Position numbers and translations under genes: made by a program
Shown: positions 22,660-32,540 of the stretch, piece by piece
Numbering within the stretch: the stretch's first letter is position 1
Layout of the letters: each line of letters begins with the position of its first letter
Assembly: GCF_040869045.1 (NCBI RefSeq)
Contig: NC_090320.1
Location: 242,668,978 to 242,732,977 of the forward strand
Length of the DNA stretch: 64,000 nt
Direction: 5' to 3'
Origin: Eurosta solidaginis
Lineage: Eukaryota > Arthropoda > Insecta > Diptera > Tephritidae
The notes under the pieces: model-generated
Told to the model about the DNA's origin: nothing
The model's input: only the letters and a program-made list of their open reading frames with translations
Databases searched by the model: none

Positions 22660-22908
22660 GCGGCCACAGTGGTGTGATGGTAGCGTGCTCCGCCTACCAC
22701 ATCGTATGCCCTGGGTTCGCACCCCGGGCAAAGCAACATCAAAATTTTAGAAATAAGGTTTTTAAATTAGAAGAAAATTTGTCTAAGCGGTGTCGCCCCT
22801 CGGCAGTGTTTGGCAATCGCTCCGAGTGTATTTCTGCCATGAAAAGCTCTCAGTGAAAACTCATCTGCCTTGCAGATGCCGTTCGGAGTCGGCATAAAAC
22901 ATGTAGGT
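22660..22908 (+). mobile_element. tRNA-derived SINE, 3'-truncated copy
   Basis: It matches the SINE at 13809 from its first base (GCGGCCAC) through the B box GGTTCGCACCC (22714-22724) and the central domain, and stops at ATGTAGGT. The normal 3' tail is missing. Confidence 0.85.
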
Positions 22909-23125
22909 CTATAAATAATTGATTAAAATACGTGATAACAGTTTAAAATTAGTGAAAATATGTATATATTTTTGTAAATGCACCTGTCCGGATACTGGAA
23001 TAAAAATAATAGTGCTTTCCAGAATCCGGACAAAGTGTCCGGTTACCAGAAATAGTTAACAACCGCACAATTCTAGTATCCGGACATGCTGTTTCTTCAT
23101 CCCTTTTTTTAATAATATTTTTTTA
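22909..23125. other. Short spacer, no gene seen
   Basis: The words GTCCGGATAC and GTATCCGGACA (around 22987 and 23080) are inverted relative to each other and may be remnants of a small element. Confidence 0.35.
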
Positions 23126-23408
23126 GAGGAGGAGGAAACGATCGAGCACGTTCTGTGCTCGGCCCTGCCCTTGCCAGGCTAAGACTCCAGCTATTAGGAG
23201 TGATACAGCTGTCAGATCTAGAAGCAGGAAGTGGCTTAAGTCCTAGGAAGCTTCTAGTATTTGCCAAGAGGACGGAGTTATTTTATAACATAGCTCCTGG
23301 TTTTTGATACGGTTTTTCTGTTTGGTCGTTAAACCAAACTTCTGTTAACACTACGGACTCATTCTGTCTATGCGAGGTCCTCATGAACCGGACAGTTCAA
23401 CCTAACCT
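23126..23408 (+). mobile_element. 3' end fragment of the LOA-like LINE family
   Basis: It matches the 3' end of the minus-strand copy at 44366-49455: coding remnant EEETIEHVL, then SPRKLLVFAKRTELFYN, the 3' untranslated part and the end TTCAACCTAACCT. It is strongly 5'-truncated, as is usual for LINE insertions. Confidence 0.8.
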
Positions 23409-23645
23409 AATCTATGTGTGCTAATCCCTAATCCAGGGTGTTATGCGGACCGTGCCTATTGGACGATTTGCAGCCAGGGGATAAATTCGACTGTATTCGA
23501 ACGGAGCCTTTCCGATACCGGGCCACCTCGGCAAGTATTAATGGCCTTACCACAGTAAGGGCGCTGCTGTGGCGTACGGTTCTTCCCCGTATATAATACT
23601 GGACAGCTGAGCCCGCCTTGTCGGGCAGGTGGTCGTACGACCAAG

Positions 23646-25250
23646 ATGAACGACTCATTACCTGACTGTAATAAGGACGATGTAAAGAGGAGGACTGAGT
23701 CGCAATCCAAGGACGACAAATACGAATTAAGCGATGCGTCGGACTCGGGGAGCGAGAGTAGTGCTGATTCAATGAACTCCGTGTTGGAGAAGCACACAAA
23801 TGAAAACGGAGTAGAAGAGTGGAGAAGGGTACGGAGCAGAGGAAGTAAAAGAGCTCTCTCGCAGTACCGTTCAGCACTAAGAATTGTACAACGCTTGGGA
23901 GCAGTGGTCGACCCAACAGAAGTGGAGATCGAGCGCTTGGAATGGGCCCATGAAGCGGTAGAAGTAGGTCGAATGCAGTTCAAAAGGTTTGCTGCGAGAA
24001 ACCCTCGGTTCTGCAACCGGTACGAGGAGGAAGAAGCGTCGAATGGCAGAATGAAGAGGCAACGTTCGGCGGAAGGCAACAAGCCTGCTTTCAAGAGGCA
24101 GAAAGGACCCAGTCCTACAGCCGCGAGGCAGGGCAGTCGCATAGACAAGACAAGTAGGCCCAAAGCTGTAAGACAGATGGGCTCCAATAGCGAGGTAGCA
24201 ACTACCTCGAAAGCTGCGAGTCAGAGGGAAGTTCCAATTAACGAAGTAGGAGATAAGCCAAAGGGAGATAACGCTAAGACTCCGGCTTTCTCGGAGGCGC
24301 TAAAGGGAGTTAAAGCTAAGACTCCGGCTTTCTCGGAGGTGCCAAAGGGAGATAACACTAAGACTCCTGCTTTTCCCGAGAAGATGAGTGATGTGGCAAA
24401 GCAGTCACTGACTGTGGCGCTCGTTGATCGTAGCAGTCCTTTCGGACAAATGACTACTGAAAGGTGGAGATCTGTGGAAAGGGAGCTTATTAGCTTAATG
24501 CTTAAGATGATGCGGGAACAACCAAGTAAGCCCCTTCCAACCTTTGATTCGGGGGGATGGTATAATGGTGTGAAGATGATAACGTGCGACAACATCGCGA
24601 GCTTGCGGTGGCTGGAGGAAGTGGTTCCAAACCTCCAAAGGCAAGGCACGAACGCGCGGTTTGAGGTGGTGGATAAAGCGCAAATCCCCACGGTACCAAA
24701 AGTTAAGGTATGGATACCATGCGTGATGAAGTCGGAGGATACACTGCGACTTCTGCAGACTCAGAATCCGAACATACCGACACAGGATTGGAAGGTACTT
24801 ACTGTATCTCGGCCTACCGAGGATGGTCAATTCTACATCTTCCAAATAAACAAGCAGGCGGAGGATATTATGTACACGCAGCTTGGTAAAATGTCCTTTG
24901 GCACTGGCAGAATTTACATGCGACTCAGGAAAAGAAGTCCCGAGGATAAAAACCCTAACACACTAGAGGTGGGCGAAGTCGAAAAGGACCTGAAAAGCCT
25001 AAGGGAAAAAAGACAGGTGGAGGTCCCCGACGTCACCACGAACGTGCTAGAAGAGGACCAACCGCTAAATGGTGCTGTGACTCGCACAGAGGAACACCCT
25101 GCACAACAGTCACGAGAGGCTGAAGGGGGCCTCGAATACTCTAAACCAAAAGGGCAAGGGGAGGACGACGACGTCAAGACGAAGGTGCTGGAGGGGGACA
25201 AACAGCCCAATGGTGCTGCGAGTCCTACAGATAAACCTCCAACACAGTAA
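23646..25250 (+). CDS. LINE ORF1 protein (Gag-like), LOA-like family
   Basis: An intact 534-codon frame starting at ATG 23646 in good context (ACCAAGATGA). The protein is highly charged and mostly unstructured in its N half (Ser/Asp/Glu-rich, then Lys/Arg-rich). It has short internal repeats around residues 200-240, where KTPAFSE recurs three times. A more ordered part around residues 265-425 includes WRSVERELISLMLKMM, PTFDSGGWYNGVKMI and VKVWIPCVM, resembling the RNA-binding-like domain of LINE ORF1 proteins. No CCHC knuckle is evident. It would coat the LINE RNA in the cytoplasm. The homologous frame in copy B (48007-49183, minus) is interrupted. ORF2 begins in another frame just before the end of this one. 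Confidence 0.7.
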   Translation: MNDSLPDCNKDDVKRRTESQSKDDKYELSDASDSGSESSADSMNSVLEKHTNENGVEEWRRVRSRGSKRALSQYRSALRIVQRLGAVVDPTEVEIERLEWAHEAVEVGRMQFKRFAARNPRFCNRYEEEEASNGRMKRQRSAEGNKPAFKRQKGPSPTAARQGSRIDKTSRPKAVRQMGSNSEVATTSKAASQREVPINEVGDKPKGDNAKTPAFSEALKGVKAKTPAFSEVPKGDNTKTPAFPEKMSDVAKQSLTVALVDRSSPFGQMTTERWRSVERELISLMLKMMREQPSKPLPTFDSGGWYNGVKMITCDNIASLRWLEEVVPNLQRQGTNARFEVVDKAQIPTVPKVKVWIPCVMKSEDTLRLLQTQNPNIPTQDWKVLTVSRPTEDGQFYIFQINKQAEDIMYTQLGKMSFGTGRIYMRLRKRSPEDKNPNTLEVGEVEKDLKSLREKRQVEVPDVTTNVLEEDQPLNGAVTRTEEHPAQQSREAEGGLEYSKPKGQGEDDDVKTKVLEGDKQPNGAASPTDKPPTQ

Positions 25251-26104
25251 AGTGGCGTCGAGCGAACTCCTAACCCTTGAGGAGGGTTCGTTTGACGTGG
25301 CGCTGATCCAGGAGCCGTGGCTCTCATCGGGTTTCGCGTTTACTACGCGCAAACGGAAGGACGGGTGCGAGCTGTAGTAATGGTAAGGAAACAGCTGCAT
25401 TCATATATGCTGCCTAATTACACCACTGAGGATCTCGTAGCGGTGGCCGTTGAGCAAAAGAATAAGCAGGCATTTATCCTGGCGTCCTGCTACATGGCCC
25501 ATGCTGCGGAGGTCCCACCGATGGAGTGAAAAAGGCTAGTACAGGAGGAAGGGCGCAAAGGGCGGTTGGTCATACGCGCAGATGCAAATGCGCACCACAA
25601 TGCGTGGGGAAGAGCAGATACGAACGAGAGAGGCGAATCTCTTTTTTGTTACATCCTGCAAACCAATTTGCAGATAGCCAACAGGGGAAATGTCCCTACA
25701 TACATTGGTCCAACATCCAGCAATGTTCTGGATATTACATTGAGCTCCGAGCGTGATATATCAAGGTATGATTGGATGGTTCTTGATAGACCATCCTTCT
25801 CCGACCATGCGTATATCAGCTTCAACATCCCCCTAAAGAGGGTAGAGAAGGGAGGAACCTTTAGAAACCCTAGGTCAACGAACTGGACTAAATTCCAGAA
25901 CCATGTAGAAACAAAACTGGGACAACCCAAAGAGGTTGCTAATGTAGAGGAACTGGAGGAGTCGAATGAATTCCTAACAAGGACGCTTATGACTGCGTAT
26001 AACAAAGCTTGCCCTCTAAGAAGATTCAGAGGAAAAGCAAAGCCGCCATGGTGGAGCAACGAGCTGAGTCTTCTAAGAAGACAGGTAAAAGAAGTGTTTA
26101 AGCT
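25214..26104 (+). pseudogene. LINE ORF2 endonuclease, broken and truncated
   Basis: VLQINLQHSKVASSELL and LIQEPWLSSG mark the start of an APE-type endonuclease overlapping the end of ORF1. A small deletion near 25330 shifts the frame relative to copy B. ADANAHHNAW, DTNERGESL and SFSDHAYISF are later endonuclease blocks. An in-frame TGA at 25527-25529 replaces a Cys codon of copy B, and the usual Gly before the ADANAHH motif is Arg. The sequence ends in the foldback at 26105. Confidence 0.85.
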
Positions 26105-26440
26105 CGTGTGACACGTGTTCACCGCTCAAGCATTGAAATCAAACTAAATAAATATTGATTTTGCTTTCGTGCTCGATACGCGTTCGCGTTTACTAGCACA
26201 TTCTCAATTTGGTAACCGTGTAAATGTAGTGGTGCCCACCGCTGTTTATGACAGTGCACAGTGTGGCAGGCATGGTGATGATTTAATTATGAATTATGAC
26301 CAGCGGTGGGCACCACTACATTTACACGGTTACCAAATTGAGAATGTGTTAGTAAACGCGGACGCGTAGCGAGCACGAAAGCAAAATCAATATTTATTTA
26401 GTTTGATTTCAATGCTTGAACGGTGAACACGTGTCACACG
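26105..26440. mobile_element. Foldback element with 140-bp arms
   Basis: Arms 26105-26244 and 26301-26440 are inverted copies: CGTGTGACACGTGTTCACC at the left, GGTGAACACGTGTCACACG at the right. The loop is 56 bp and carries the segment shared with the Hsp70 upstream region. It truncates the LINE on its left. No transposase and no clear target duplication. Confidence 0.85.
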
Positions 26441-26614
26441 CACTCTTTGGTACTCTGTTTTAAGTGCGCGTGCAAAACTGCTTCACTGTACGACCACCGA
26501 AATCAAACTAAAAGAGTTGTCGTTGATTTTGACGAAGTAGCCATTGTGCTCTCGCTTACCGTATACATATATGGTCGCTTAGCAGGTGCTAAGCTCACGC
26601 CCACCCCGGATTAT
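26441..26614. other. Spacer between foldback and dispersed repeat
   Basis: No gene is supported. GAAATCAAACTAAA near 26500 echoes a word in the foldback arms (GAAATCAAACTAAAT). Confidence 0.35.
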
Positions 26615-26800
26615 GACCGAATTATGATCTGCAAACTGACCACTTTTCGTTTATCTGCTTTTCATGGCAGAAATAAGCTCAAAGAGTTTGTCAAACCACT
26701 GCCGAGGCGCAACTCGCTTAGAAACGCAGCGCCCACATTTAAAAGAAGAAATTTTGGAAGTTTAACAAGTCGTAAATCAAAAGCCGTTAAAGATATTACC
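26615..26800 (-). repeat. Inverted copy of the dispersed repeat at 3355-3545
   Basis: The reverse complement reads like 3355-3545, including the block TCTAAGCGAGTTGCGCCTCG and the words ATGAAAAGC and GATCATAATTC. This is the second copy of the family that shares its core with the tRNA-derived SINE. Confidence 0.65.
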
Positions 26801-27252
26801 AATCCATCAATTTTTTTACGATACGTGAATTATTACCGAAGTTACAGCTATGGAATTGTGGTGAAAACTGAGTCACGGAGCCACGCCCATTGTTTTAAAA
26901 TTAGTCTTAATATAATATTTGAACGAATTCGCTTCATTAATATCTAATCTAGATAGATGCACAGCTCAGCAGCTGCTAGAGCGGTAACTCAGAAATATAT
27001 GTGACCAGGAAAAAATATTTCAGGGGAATTTCATGATGTTCAGCTTCGAACTCAGATAGGTTAAGAAACAAAGACAATGTAACAAAAGTAGAAAAAATTC
27101 ATACGTTTCGCTAATATTCTTGGCTTCTTCAGGGACAGAAATTTATGTGTATAAATATGTAATTATAATTTACATAATGCACAGTTGTCATTAATAAATA
27201 AATTAAATTCAAGTCAAAATTTAACAGGTTTAGATACCCTTCTGTTTAGGTA

Positions 27253-29414
27253 GAGTAACTTCGGGTATTGTGATATGGGAGGGTAATGTGATATAGCCGC
27301 TTATTTTCTGAACTATGCATGCTTCAACAAGAACTTGCTGTTTAAAGTATGCATAATGGAAGAAAACTGCTGCAGCAGAATTATATTGTTATATTGTTCT
27401 CATTGCGAAAAAGTTCATTGAGTGGTGGGGTCGTAATTATTTAAGTGCGTACTTTGCAAATCGATTTCTTTGAATTTAACACAAATTTTTTTAAAATAAT
27501 ATTTAGTTTTCCATTAATGCGAGTCTATTTAGCGGTATATCAGTTAAGTTTTCAATAAAGTGAAGTGGAATTTTTAAAAACAAATTAAATTTAAAAAAAG
27601 TTAAATTCGGCTAATGTGATATAGCCTTAGTCGTCTAATGTGATATGGTATATCACATTAAACTCCTGAGCTGTTAACAACAAACAAGTGATGTATTTTC
27701 TGTATTTTGTTAGATCATGCCCAAGAAAGGCAATATTCGAAAGTGGGATGCCGAGAGTATGAGGAAAGCCATTTTAGCTGTGAGAGGAGAAAAGATGGGT
27801 ATACTCTTGGCTTCAAAACCACTAGGGCGTAAACCTGTATTCAAGCAAGATTTGGAAATGGAACTGGAACAATATTGACAACTCATTTTTTTTGATAAAG
27901 GAATGTGCGGTTAAGGATTGGTTGTATGTCTTTCTAAAAAGGCACAAGTCCGAAATAAGTCTTCGAAGCACGACAGGAACTTCAATGGCTAGGGCTAAAG
28001 GCTTTAATGAGGAAAGCGTGATTGATCATTTCCTACGGTTCACCAACCCTTCAAAAGAAAACCCAATGCTGCTTATTTTAGACGGTCATTACCAGAAATA
28101 TTGAGGTTCTTGACAAAGCTCGTCAAAATGGTGTTCTTATTATATCTTTACCACCACATTTTACAAACAAGATGCAACCTCTCGATAAATCGTTTATGGG
28201 CCCCCTTAAAACGCATTAAAATGAAGAGAACAAGGCCAAAAGATAACCCAATTCGACGTTGTTGAGTTGTTCTCAAAAGCATATCTTAAGGTTCAAACAG
28301 CTCAGGTCGCAATAAACGGGTTTAAGTGTACTGAAATGTATCCTTTTGATAAACATATATTTCAAGAAATCGACCCTATCGCTGAAAAACAAGATCATTT
28401 TCAAGAAGAAGCTTCTATGCAAGCAAACTTAGAAGAACCCGTCGCCAGCAATAGTAGCTATGAGCAAATTTGTAACACCTTGGGAGATCTCACCACAACC
28501 GAAAATAAAACAATCTACTAGCTCCAGAGATAAACGATCAGTTGCGACGGTATTAACAACATCACCATACAAATCATCTTTGGAGGAGATCATAAGAAAT
28601 GCCGAGAAGCAAAAGAAGAAGCCACCAAAAACCCGTAGTGGTAAAAACCCTCGCAAAAAGCCAAATAGGGAAAGTTCTGCGAGCGAATCTGGCCCAACTA
28701 AAAATTATGAATCTGAAGAAAGTTTGCAGATGAAGACCTTTGGATAGACGCTCCACCTAGTAACGATACGGTGTGTGCTTTTTGTAATAAGGTATTTAAG
28801 ATTGACGAAGACAACCCAACATGGTTATCGTGTTTACAATGCGATTTAATTTGGGCACACAGTAAATGCCTCCCTAAACGGCAAGCTATTTTTGTATGCG
28901 AGTCTTGTGAGTCATCTTAGGAAATTGAGACTCAAGATCTCTTCAATATCTAATTATCGATCAATGTATTTTATTTGAACTCTTTTTAAATTTAGGTTAA
29001 GAATTTTTAAAGATATACATATGTACCCATGAATAAAATGTTTGGTTTTGTTTGAAGTTCTGAATAATAAATGAAAATATATAAAATTTCCATGGGTCTT
29101 ATTTTTATACATGTTTGTCTGGGGTTAAACTCTTCCGGGAGTATGGGCGTATAATGTGATATATATATATCACTTTACCCGAATAGAGTATATCACATTA
29201 CCCGCCAAATTTTACAAAGCCTTCTTTTCGACTATTTTTGATTTCAGTGGAAAATCTTCCGATTGGCTGAAAATAGAATACTCATAACTCAAAATTAACT
29301 ACGCAATATATCAATACATTATATTAAGCAATAATATTTGAAAATAAGTGTGAAATTATGGAGTAATAGCAGAACAAGGATTACCTATGTATATCACAAT
29401 ACCCGAAGTTACTC
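27253..29414 (+). mobile_element. pogo/Tigger-type DNA transposon, internally deleted
   Basis: The terminal inverted repeats are exact for at least 24 bp, beginning GAGTAACTTCGGGTATTG at the left and the reverse complement at the right, and are flanked by TA (27251-27252 and 29415-29416), the target of the Tc1/mariner/pogo superfamily. The word TAATGTGATAT or its inverse recurs near both ends (27284, 27612, 27637, 29150-29210). The transposase inside is deleted. Confidence 0.9.
27717..28920 (+). pseudogene. pogo-type transposase, internally deleted, with PHD-like C-terminus
   Basis: ATG 27717 opens MPKKGNIRKWDAESMRKAI and GEKMGILLASK, a pogo-type N-terminal helix-turn-helix. LGRKPVFKQDLEMEL follows directly and then a stop, so part of the DNA-binding region is gone. 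KDWLYVFLKRH and RAKGFNEESVIDHFL belong to the CENP-B-type domain. The frame then jumps to PMLLILDGHY, the second Asp region of the DDE catalytic domain, so the region of the first catalytic Asp is missing. LPPHFTNKMQPLDKSFM and NGFKCTEMYPFDKHIF follow with stops and shifts. The end (about 28740-28920) has CAFCNKVF, CLQCDLIWAHSKC and CESCESS, a PHD-like zinc finger. Not functional. Confidence 0.85.
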
Positions 29415-29516
29415 TATACTTGTCAAATTGGACTTTGATCCATAAGTAGAGTAGAGTAGTAACAATTAATTGTTGGTTTTTTCTACTTATGGATCAAAGT
29501 CCAATTTGACAAGTAT
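29415..29516. repeat. Centre of the palindrome
   Basis: TACTTGTCAAATTGGAC at the left is exactly inverted at the right (GTCCAATTTGACAAGTA). The centre holds AACAATTAATTGTT. It could be a tiny MITE or just the symmetrical middle of the palindrome. Confidence 0.7.
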
Positions 29517-29754
29517 ACCTAAACAGAAGGGTATCTAAACCTTTTAAATTTTGACTTGAATTTAATTTATTTATTAATGACAACTGTGCATTATGTAAAT
29601 TATAATTACATCTTTATACACATAAATTTCTGTCCCTGAAGAAGTTAAGAAGATTAGCGAAATGTAGGGCTTGAATAGTGGAGTCCTTTGACTTGCACTA
29701 AAGCAAATTTTGGTCCTTGCAGCCTATTTCTATTGCATACATATTCAAAAAGTG

Positions 29755-30060
29755 TTGACCAGCTTAATCAAATCTAAGAAAAAAATTCCGTTAAGTGGCG
29801 CACGGTTCGAAACAATTAGACAAGAATTTAGAAATTTGGAATTTTTTAAGTAACTTCTCGAACAGCTAGCTGCTTGAAATTTTAAACTAAATTCAGGGCC
29901 CATGACAGTATAAAACATATTACAAAAAGTTTCGCTAGGGGGCGCACGGATTAAGATATTTAAAAAAATTGTATGGAACGGAGGGAATCTTACGATTGAT
30001 TATTATACTGTGTTGGGATGGCACAGTTCACAAAATGCAAGGGTGTACTGTGGATAACAC
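29755..30060 (+). repeat. Repeat family X copy
   Basis: It has AAGTAACTTCTCGAACAGCTAG, shortened here, CGCTAGGGGGCGCACGG and an end block CACAGTTCACAAAATGCAAGG that also ends the copy at 43320-43760. Confidence 0.65.
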
Positions 30061-30109
30061 AGTGGTGAACCTTGAATGGTCTTCCTATAGAAGAGCTGGA
30101 TTGCGCCAA

Positions 30110-30290
30110 ACTAATGGGAAATAAAAAGCAAATAAAAAAATTTTAAACATTTCCATTATATAAATGGACAAAAATCAAAGACATATGCGTCCTGTTTATA
30201 AAGACATATTCTTGCTGAACTTTGAATTTAAAATTTTGACACAGAAATTGTTAAAATATTTATGAGAAATTAAAATATAAAGTAGGAGCG
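30110..30290 (+). repeat. AT-rich repeat Y copy
   Basis: It contains TTATATAAATGGACAAAAA and ATTCTTGCTGAACTTTGAAT, matching 22500-22658, and follows family X again. Confidence 0.6.
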
Positions 30291-30311
30291 CAATTAATTG
30301 ACTATATATTG

Positions 30312-30450
30312 ATAATGTATATTGGAACGATTTTCTGTCATCCCTTGTCATTCCTTGTCAAATCGACACTGATGATGGCACAACGCCGAAACCGGTTTGT
30401 CTCGAAACCAAATTTGACAAGGTATGACGGAAAATCGTTCCAATACACAT
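30312..30450 (+). mobile_element. Penelope-like terminal fragment with hammerhead-like motif
   Basis: The ends (TATTGGAACGATTTTC and its inverse) form an inverted repeat. Inside, CTGATGA (30369-30375), a stem GGC-ACAAC-GCC and GAAAC (30388-30392) are followed by GTC at 30398-30400, the arrangement of a hammerhead core with a very short stem III. The minus-strand copy is at 8690-8800. Confidence 0.55.
30369..30400 (+). ncRNA. Candidate hammerhead ribozyme core
   Basis: Order seen: CUGAUGA, stem II (GGC/GCC, loop ACAAC), GAAAC, short loop, GUC as the likely cleavage triplet. Outer segments GTCAAAT and ATTTGAC can pair as part of stem I, but bases next to the core pair poorly. Such minimal hammerheads are known in Penelope-like elements. 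Self-cleavage here is an inference. Confidence 0.4.
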
Positions 30451-30487
30451 CATTTATCCACCCTGTCGGAAAATCAACAAAACAATA

Positions 30488-30932
30488 GGGGGGCTCATGA
30501 AAGCATATAAACTTATAAGGTGTAAAATTATATCCATTTACACATGCTGTTATATGAACGCACTTAGTAATATTCTTGATAAACTTGATTGTTTATCAGC
30601 TGTATTATTGGCAAAAAAAATTTTTTTGATTCTTATACAAATTAAAAAATGCCAAGATTAAGTGAAAAATCAAAACTAAAACGTCTTTACTAAGATATAC
30701 TTGTAAATGACCTGCTGATGTTGGAGATTTCTGATGAAAATGCCTGCTGTAATTTCTGCAAGGTTGCATTCCTTTGAGTTTACCGCGTTTACACAATGAA
30801 ATGTGCGCGTAAATTTATACAAATTGTGTAAATGATTTTTCATACAAAATTTGACAGCTCGTTTACGCACTAGATGAATTTATACCTTTACACACTTTAT
30901 AAGGCATTTATAAGGTTACATGAGTCCCACTA
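30488..30932. mobile_element. MITE with imperfect GGGCTCATG terminal repeats
   Basis: The left end GGGCTCATGAAAGCATATAA and right end (reverse complement GGGACTCATGTAACCTTATAA) are related for about 40 bp. There is no transposase. The right part has TTTACACAATGAAATGTGCG and TTTGACAGCTCG, which look like subterminal MITE sequence. Confidence 0.45.
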
Positions 30933-30989
30933 ATATAAGTCATATATTGATAAGTTAACTCCTTTTCTACCAACTTTCCTATCCACGTA

Positions 30990-31175
30990 ATGTGCGCTCC
31001 ACTTTTATATTTTTATTTCTCATAAATCTTTTTACAATTTCTATGTCGAAATTTTAAAATCAAAGTTCAACAATAATATTTTCTTATACATATAAGGACA
31101 CATTTGTCGCTGTTTTTTGTCCATTTATATAAAGAAAAAGCTTAAAATTGTTTTATTTTCTTTTTATCATTTTGA
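30990..31175 (-). repeat. AT-rich repeat Y copy, inverted
   Basis: The reverse complement contains TTTATATAAATGGACAAAAA and matches 30110-30290. The two form a wide inverted pair around the Penelope fragment and MITE. Confidence 0.6.
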
Positions 31176-31279
31176 TAAAATCTATTAGCCTTAAATGTTG
31201 CAATTAATTAGATTTGTTGAGCTGAAACTTCCTTTTGGTTTATTTTATATTCATATATTTTAATTTTGGTCGAAATCTC

Positions 31280-31330
31280 GACTTCAATCTAAAGTTATCA
31301 TCAGGGACATATGGACATGTACCTATGATC
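31280..31330 (-). ncRNA. Decayed hammerhead-like motif after the Penelope remnant
   Basis: On the minus strand CCCTGATGATAACTTTAG is followed by AAGTCGAGATTTCG. The first half fits a hammerhead core, but the expected CGAAA reads CGAGA, so activity is unlikely. Confidence 0.35.
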
Positions 31331-31341
31331 AAATTTTTTTT

Positions 31342-31778
31342 TTTTTAAGTTGATTCTTCTTTCATTATGAGTGTTCAAAATATGTAGCATTTTTAAAGTG
31401 AATCGTTTGCTGTAATGTTTTTCATTGCCCAGTTGAGTTACGCTATCGAAGTCGGGGTAGTGCCCTGTTTCCTTGCAGTGAGATTTTATTGTTCGAAGAA
31501 TTATTCTTTAATTTAATATAAGATTTATGAGCGGAAATCCTTGTCTTGAGCTTTAGTTTGGTTGTCCCCGCATATATTTTCTCGCATACGTGGGACCCAT
31601 CGCCAATGTAAGGAATTCTGTAAATAACATCAGATTTCTCTAGTTTCGAAATTTTGTCCTTAGTTTTGCTGCAAACGTGTTGCACTTTGTTATTGTATGT
31701 AAACGCTATTTCGTACTTTTGCTTGTCATATATATTCGAACTCTTGATCCTCTCTGAGGTTCCGGGAACATAGGCCAT
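31342..31778 (-). pseudogene. Penelope-like GIY-YIG endonuclease remnant
   Basis: On the minus strand SNIYDKQKYEIAFTYNNKVQ leads to VIYRIPYIGDG, then KIYAGTTKLKLKTRISAHK, matching the GIY-YIG endonuclease C-terminus of Penelope-like retroelements. The second motif, usually YIG, reads YAG. After a frameshift near 31480 the frame continues with HCKETGHYPDFDSV and KRFTLKMLHILNTH, typical of the end of this domain. The RT part is absent. Confidence 0.8.
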
Positions 31779-31879
31779 TTATTTGTATGATTTACAATCT
31801 TTCTCCTTTTTCAAATGTTATTTTTATACCTTTCATGAAAATTAACTTCGTCACGAATCTCAAAATTATAAGTCCTTAA

Positions 31880-32540
31880 AGGAAAAGAGATAGACCCAAC
31901 AATAAGTATACGGAAATGATCAGGATGAAGAGCGCAGTTGATTTAGCCATGTCCGTCTCACCGTCTGTCTGTTTCTATGCAAACTAGTCCCACAATTTTT
32001 GAGATATCTTGATAAAATTTGGTGAGCGGGCATATTTAGGTGTCCGATTAGATATTTGTCGGAACCGGCTTACGTTTACGTCATATATTGTTGAGAAACG
32101 TGATCTATGGTCATAGCTATTTCATGCAGACCACAAAAAACATAAAGTACCTACCTATTTTTATACGAAGCTGTACTTGTACACAGGGTATTATAACGGT
32201 TGTTTGTACAGGTATAAAGGAATCGAGATAGATATAGACTTCCATATATCAAAATCATCAGTATCGAACAAAAATTTGATTGAGCCATGTCAGTCCGTCC
32301 CTCTGTCCGTTAACACGATAACTTCAGTAAATATTGTGATATCTTCACCAAATATGGTACACGAGCTTATCTGGACCCAGAATAGAAAATAGGAATAGGA
32401 AAACACAAAAACCTGATTATTTAATAAATAATACACCTAGAATTTTGAAATTTGACGTGTGGACTGATATTGAGACTCTTGATAAAAATTTGCAAACATT
32501 TTTTAAAATGGGTGTGGCCGTTGGTTGTTTTTCGCACGTC
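31880..32540 (-). repeat. Family 1 repeat, inverted partial copy
   Basis: The reverse complement has the parts seen near the end of the 13018 copy: the GGACGGAC-type run, CATGGCTCAATCAAAT and ATATGGAAGTCTATATCTAT. The block AAACCTGATTATTTA, followed by GTGTGGACTGATATTGAGAC, also occurs at 51720 and 56700. Confidence 0.65.

Larger units (their letters stand above)
23434..26104 (+). mobile_element. LOA-like LINE, copy A (5' half)
   Basis: It shares its start (CCAGGGTGTTATGCGGACC) with the minus-strand copy B near 49290. It contains ORF1 and the endonuclease part of ORF2, then breaks off at 26104 where a foldback begins. RT and RNase H are missing. The LOA-like assignment rests on the endonuclease type plus the RNase H seen in copy B. 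Confidence 0.8.
27095..29670. repeat. Penelope-like palindrome split by a pogo element
   Basis: Left arm 27095-27252 (continued at 29415-29449) and right arm 29481-29670 are inverted copies; without the insertion they would form one long palindrome with its centre near 29465. Each outer end carries CTGAAGA and a CGAAA word (27126-27132 minus; 29636-29642 plus), a pattern of Penelope-like termini. Confidence 0.75.
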
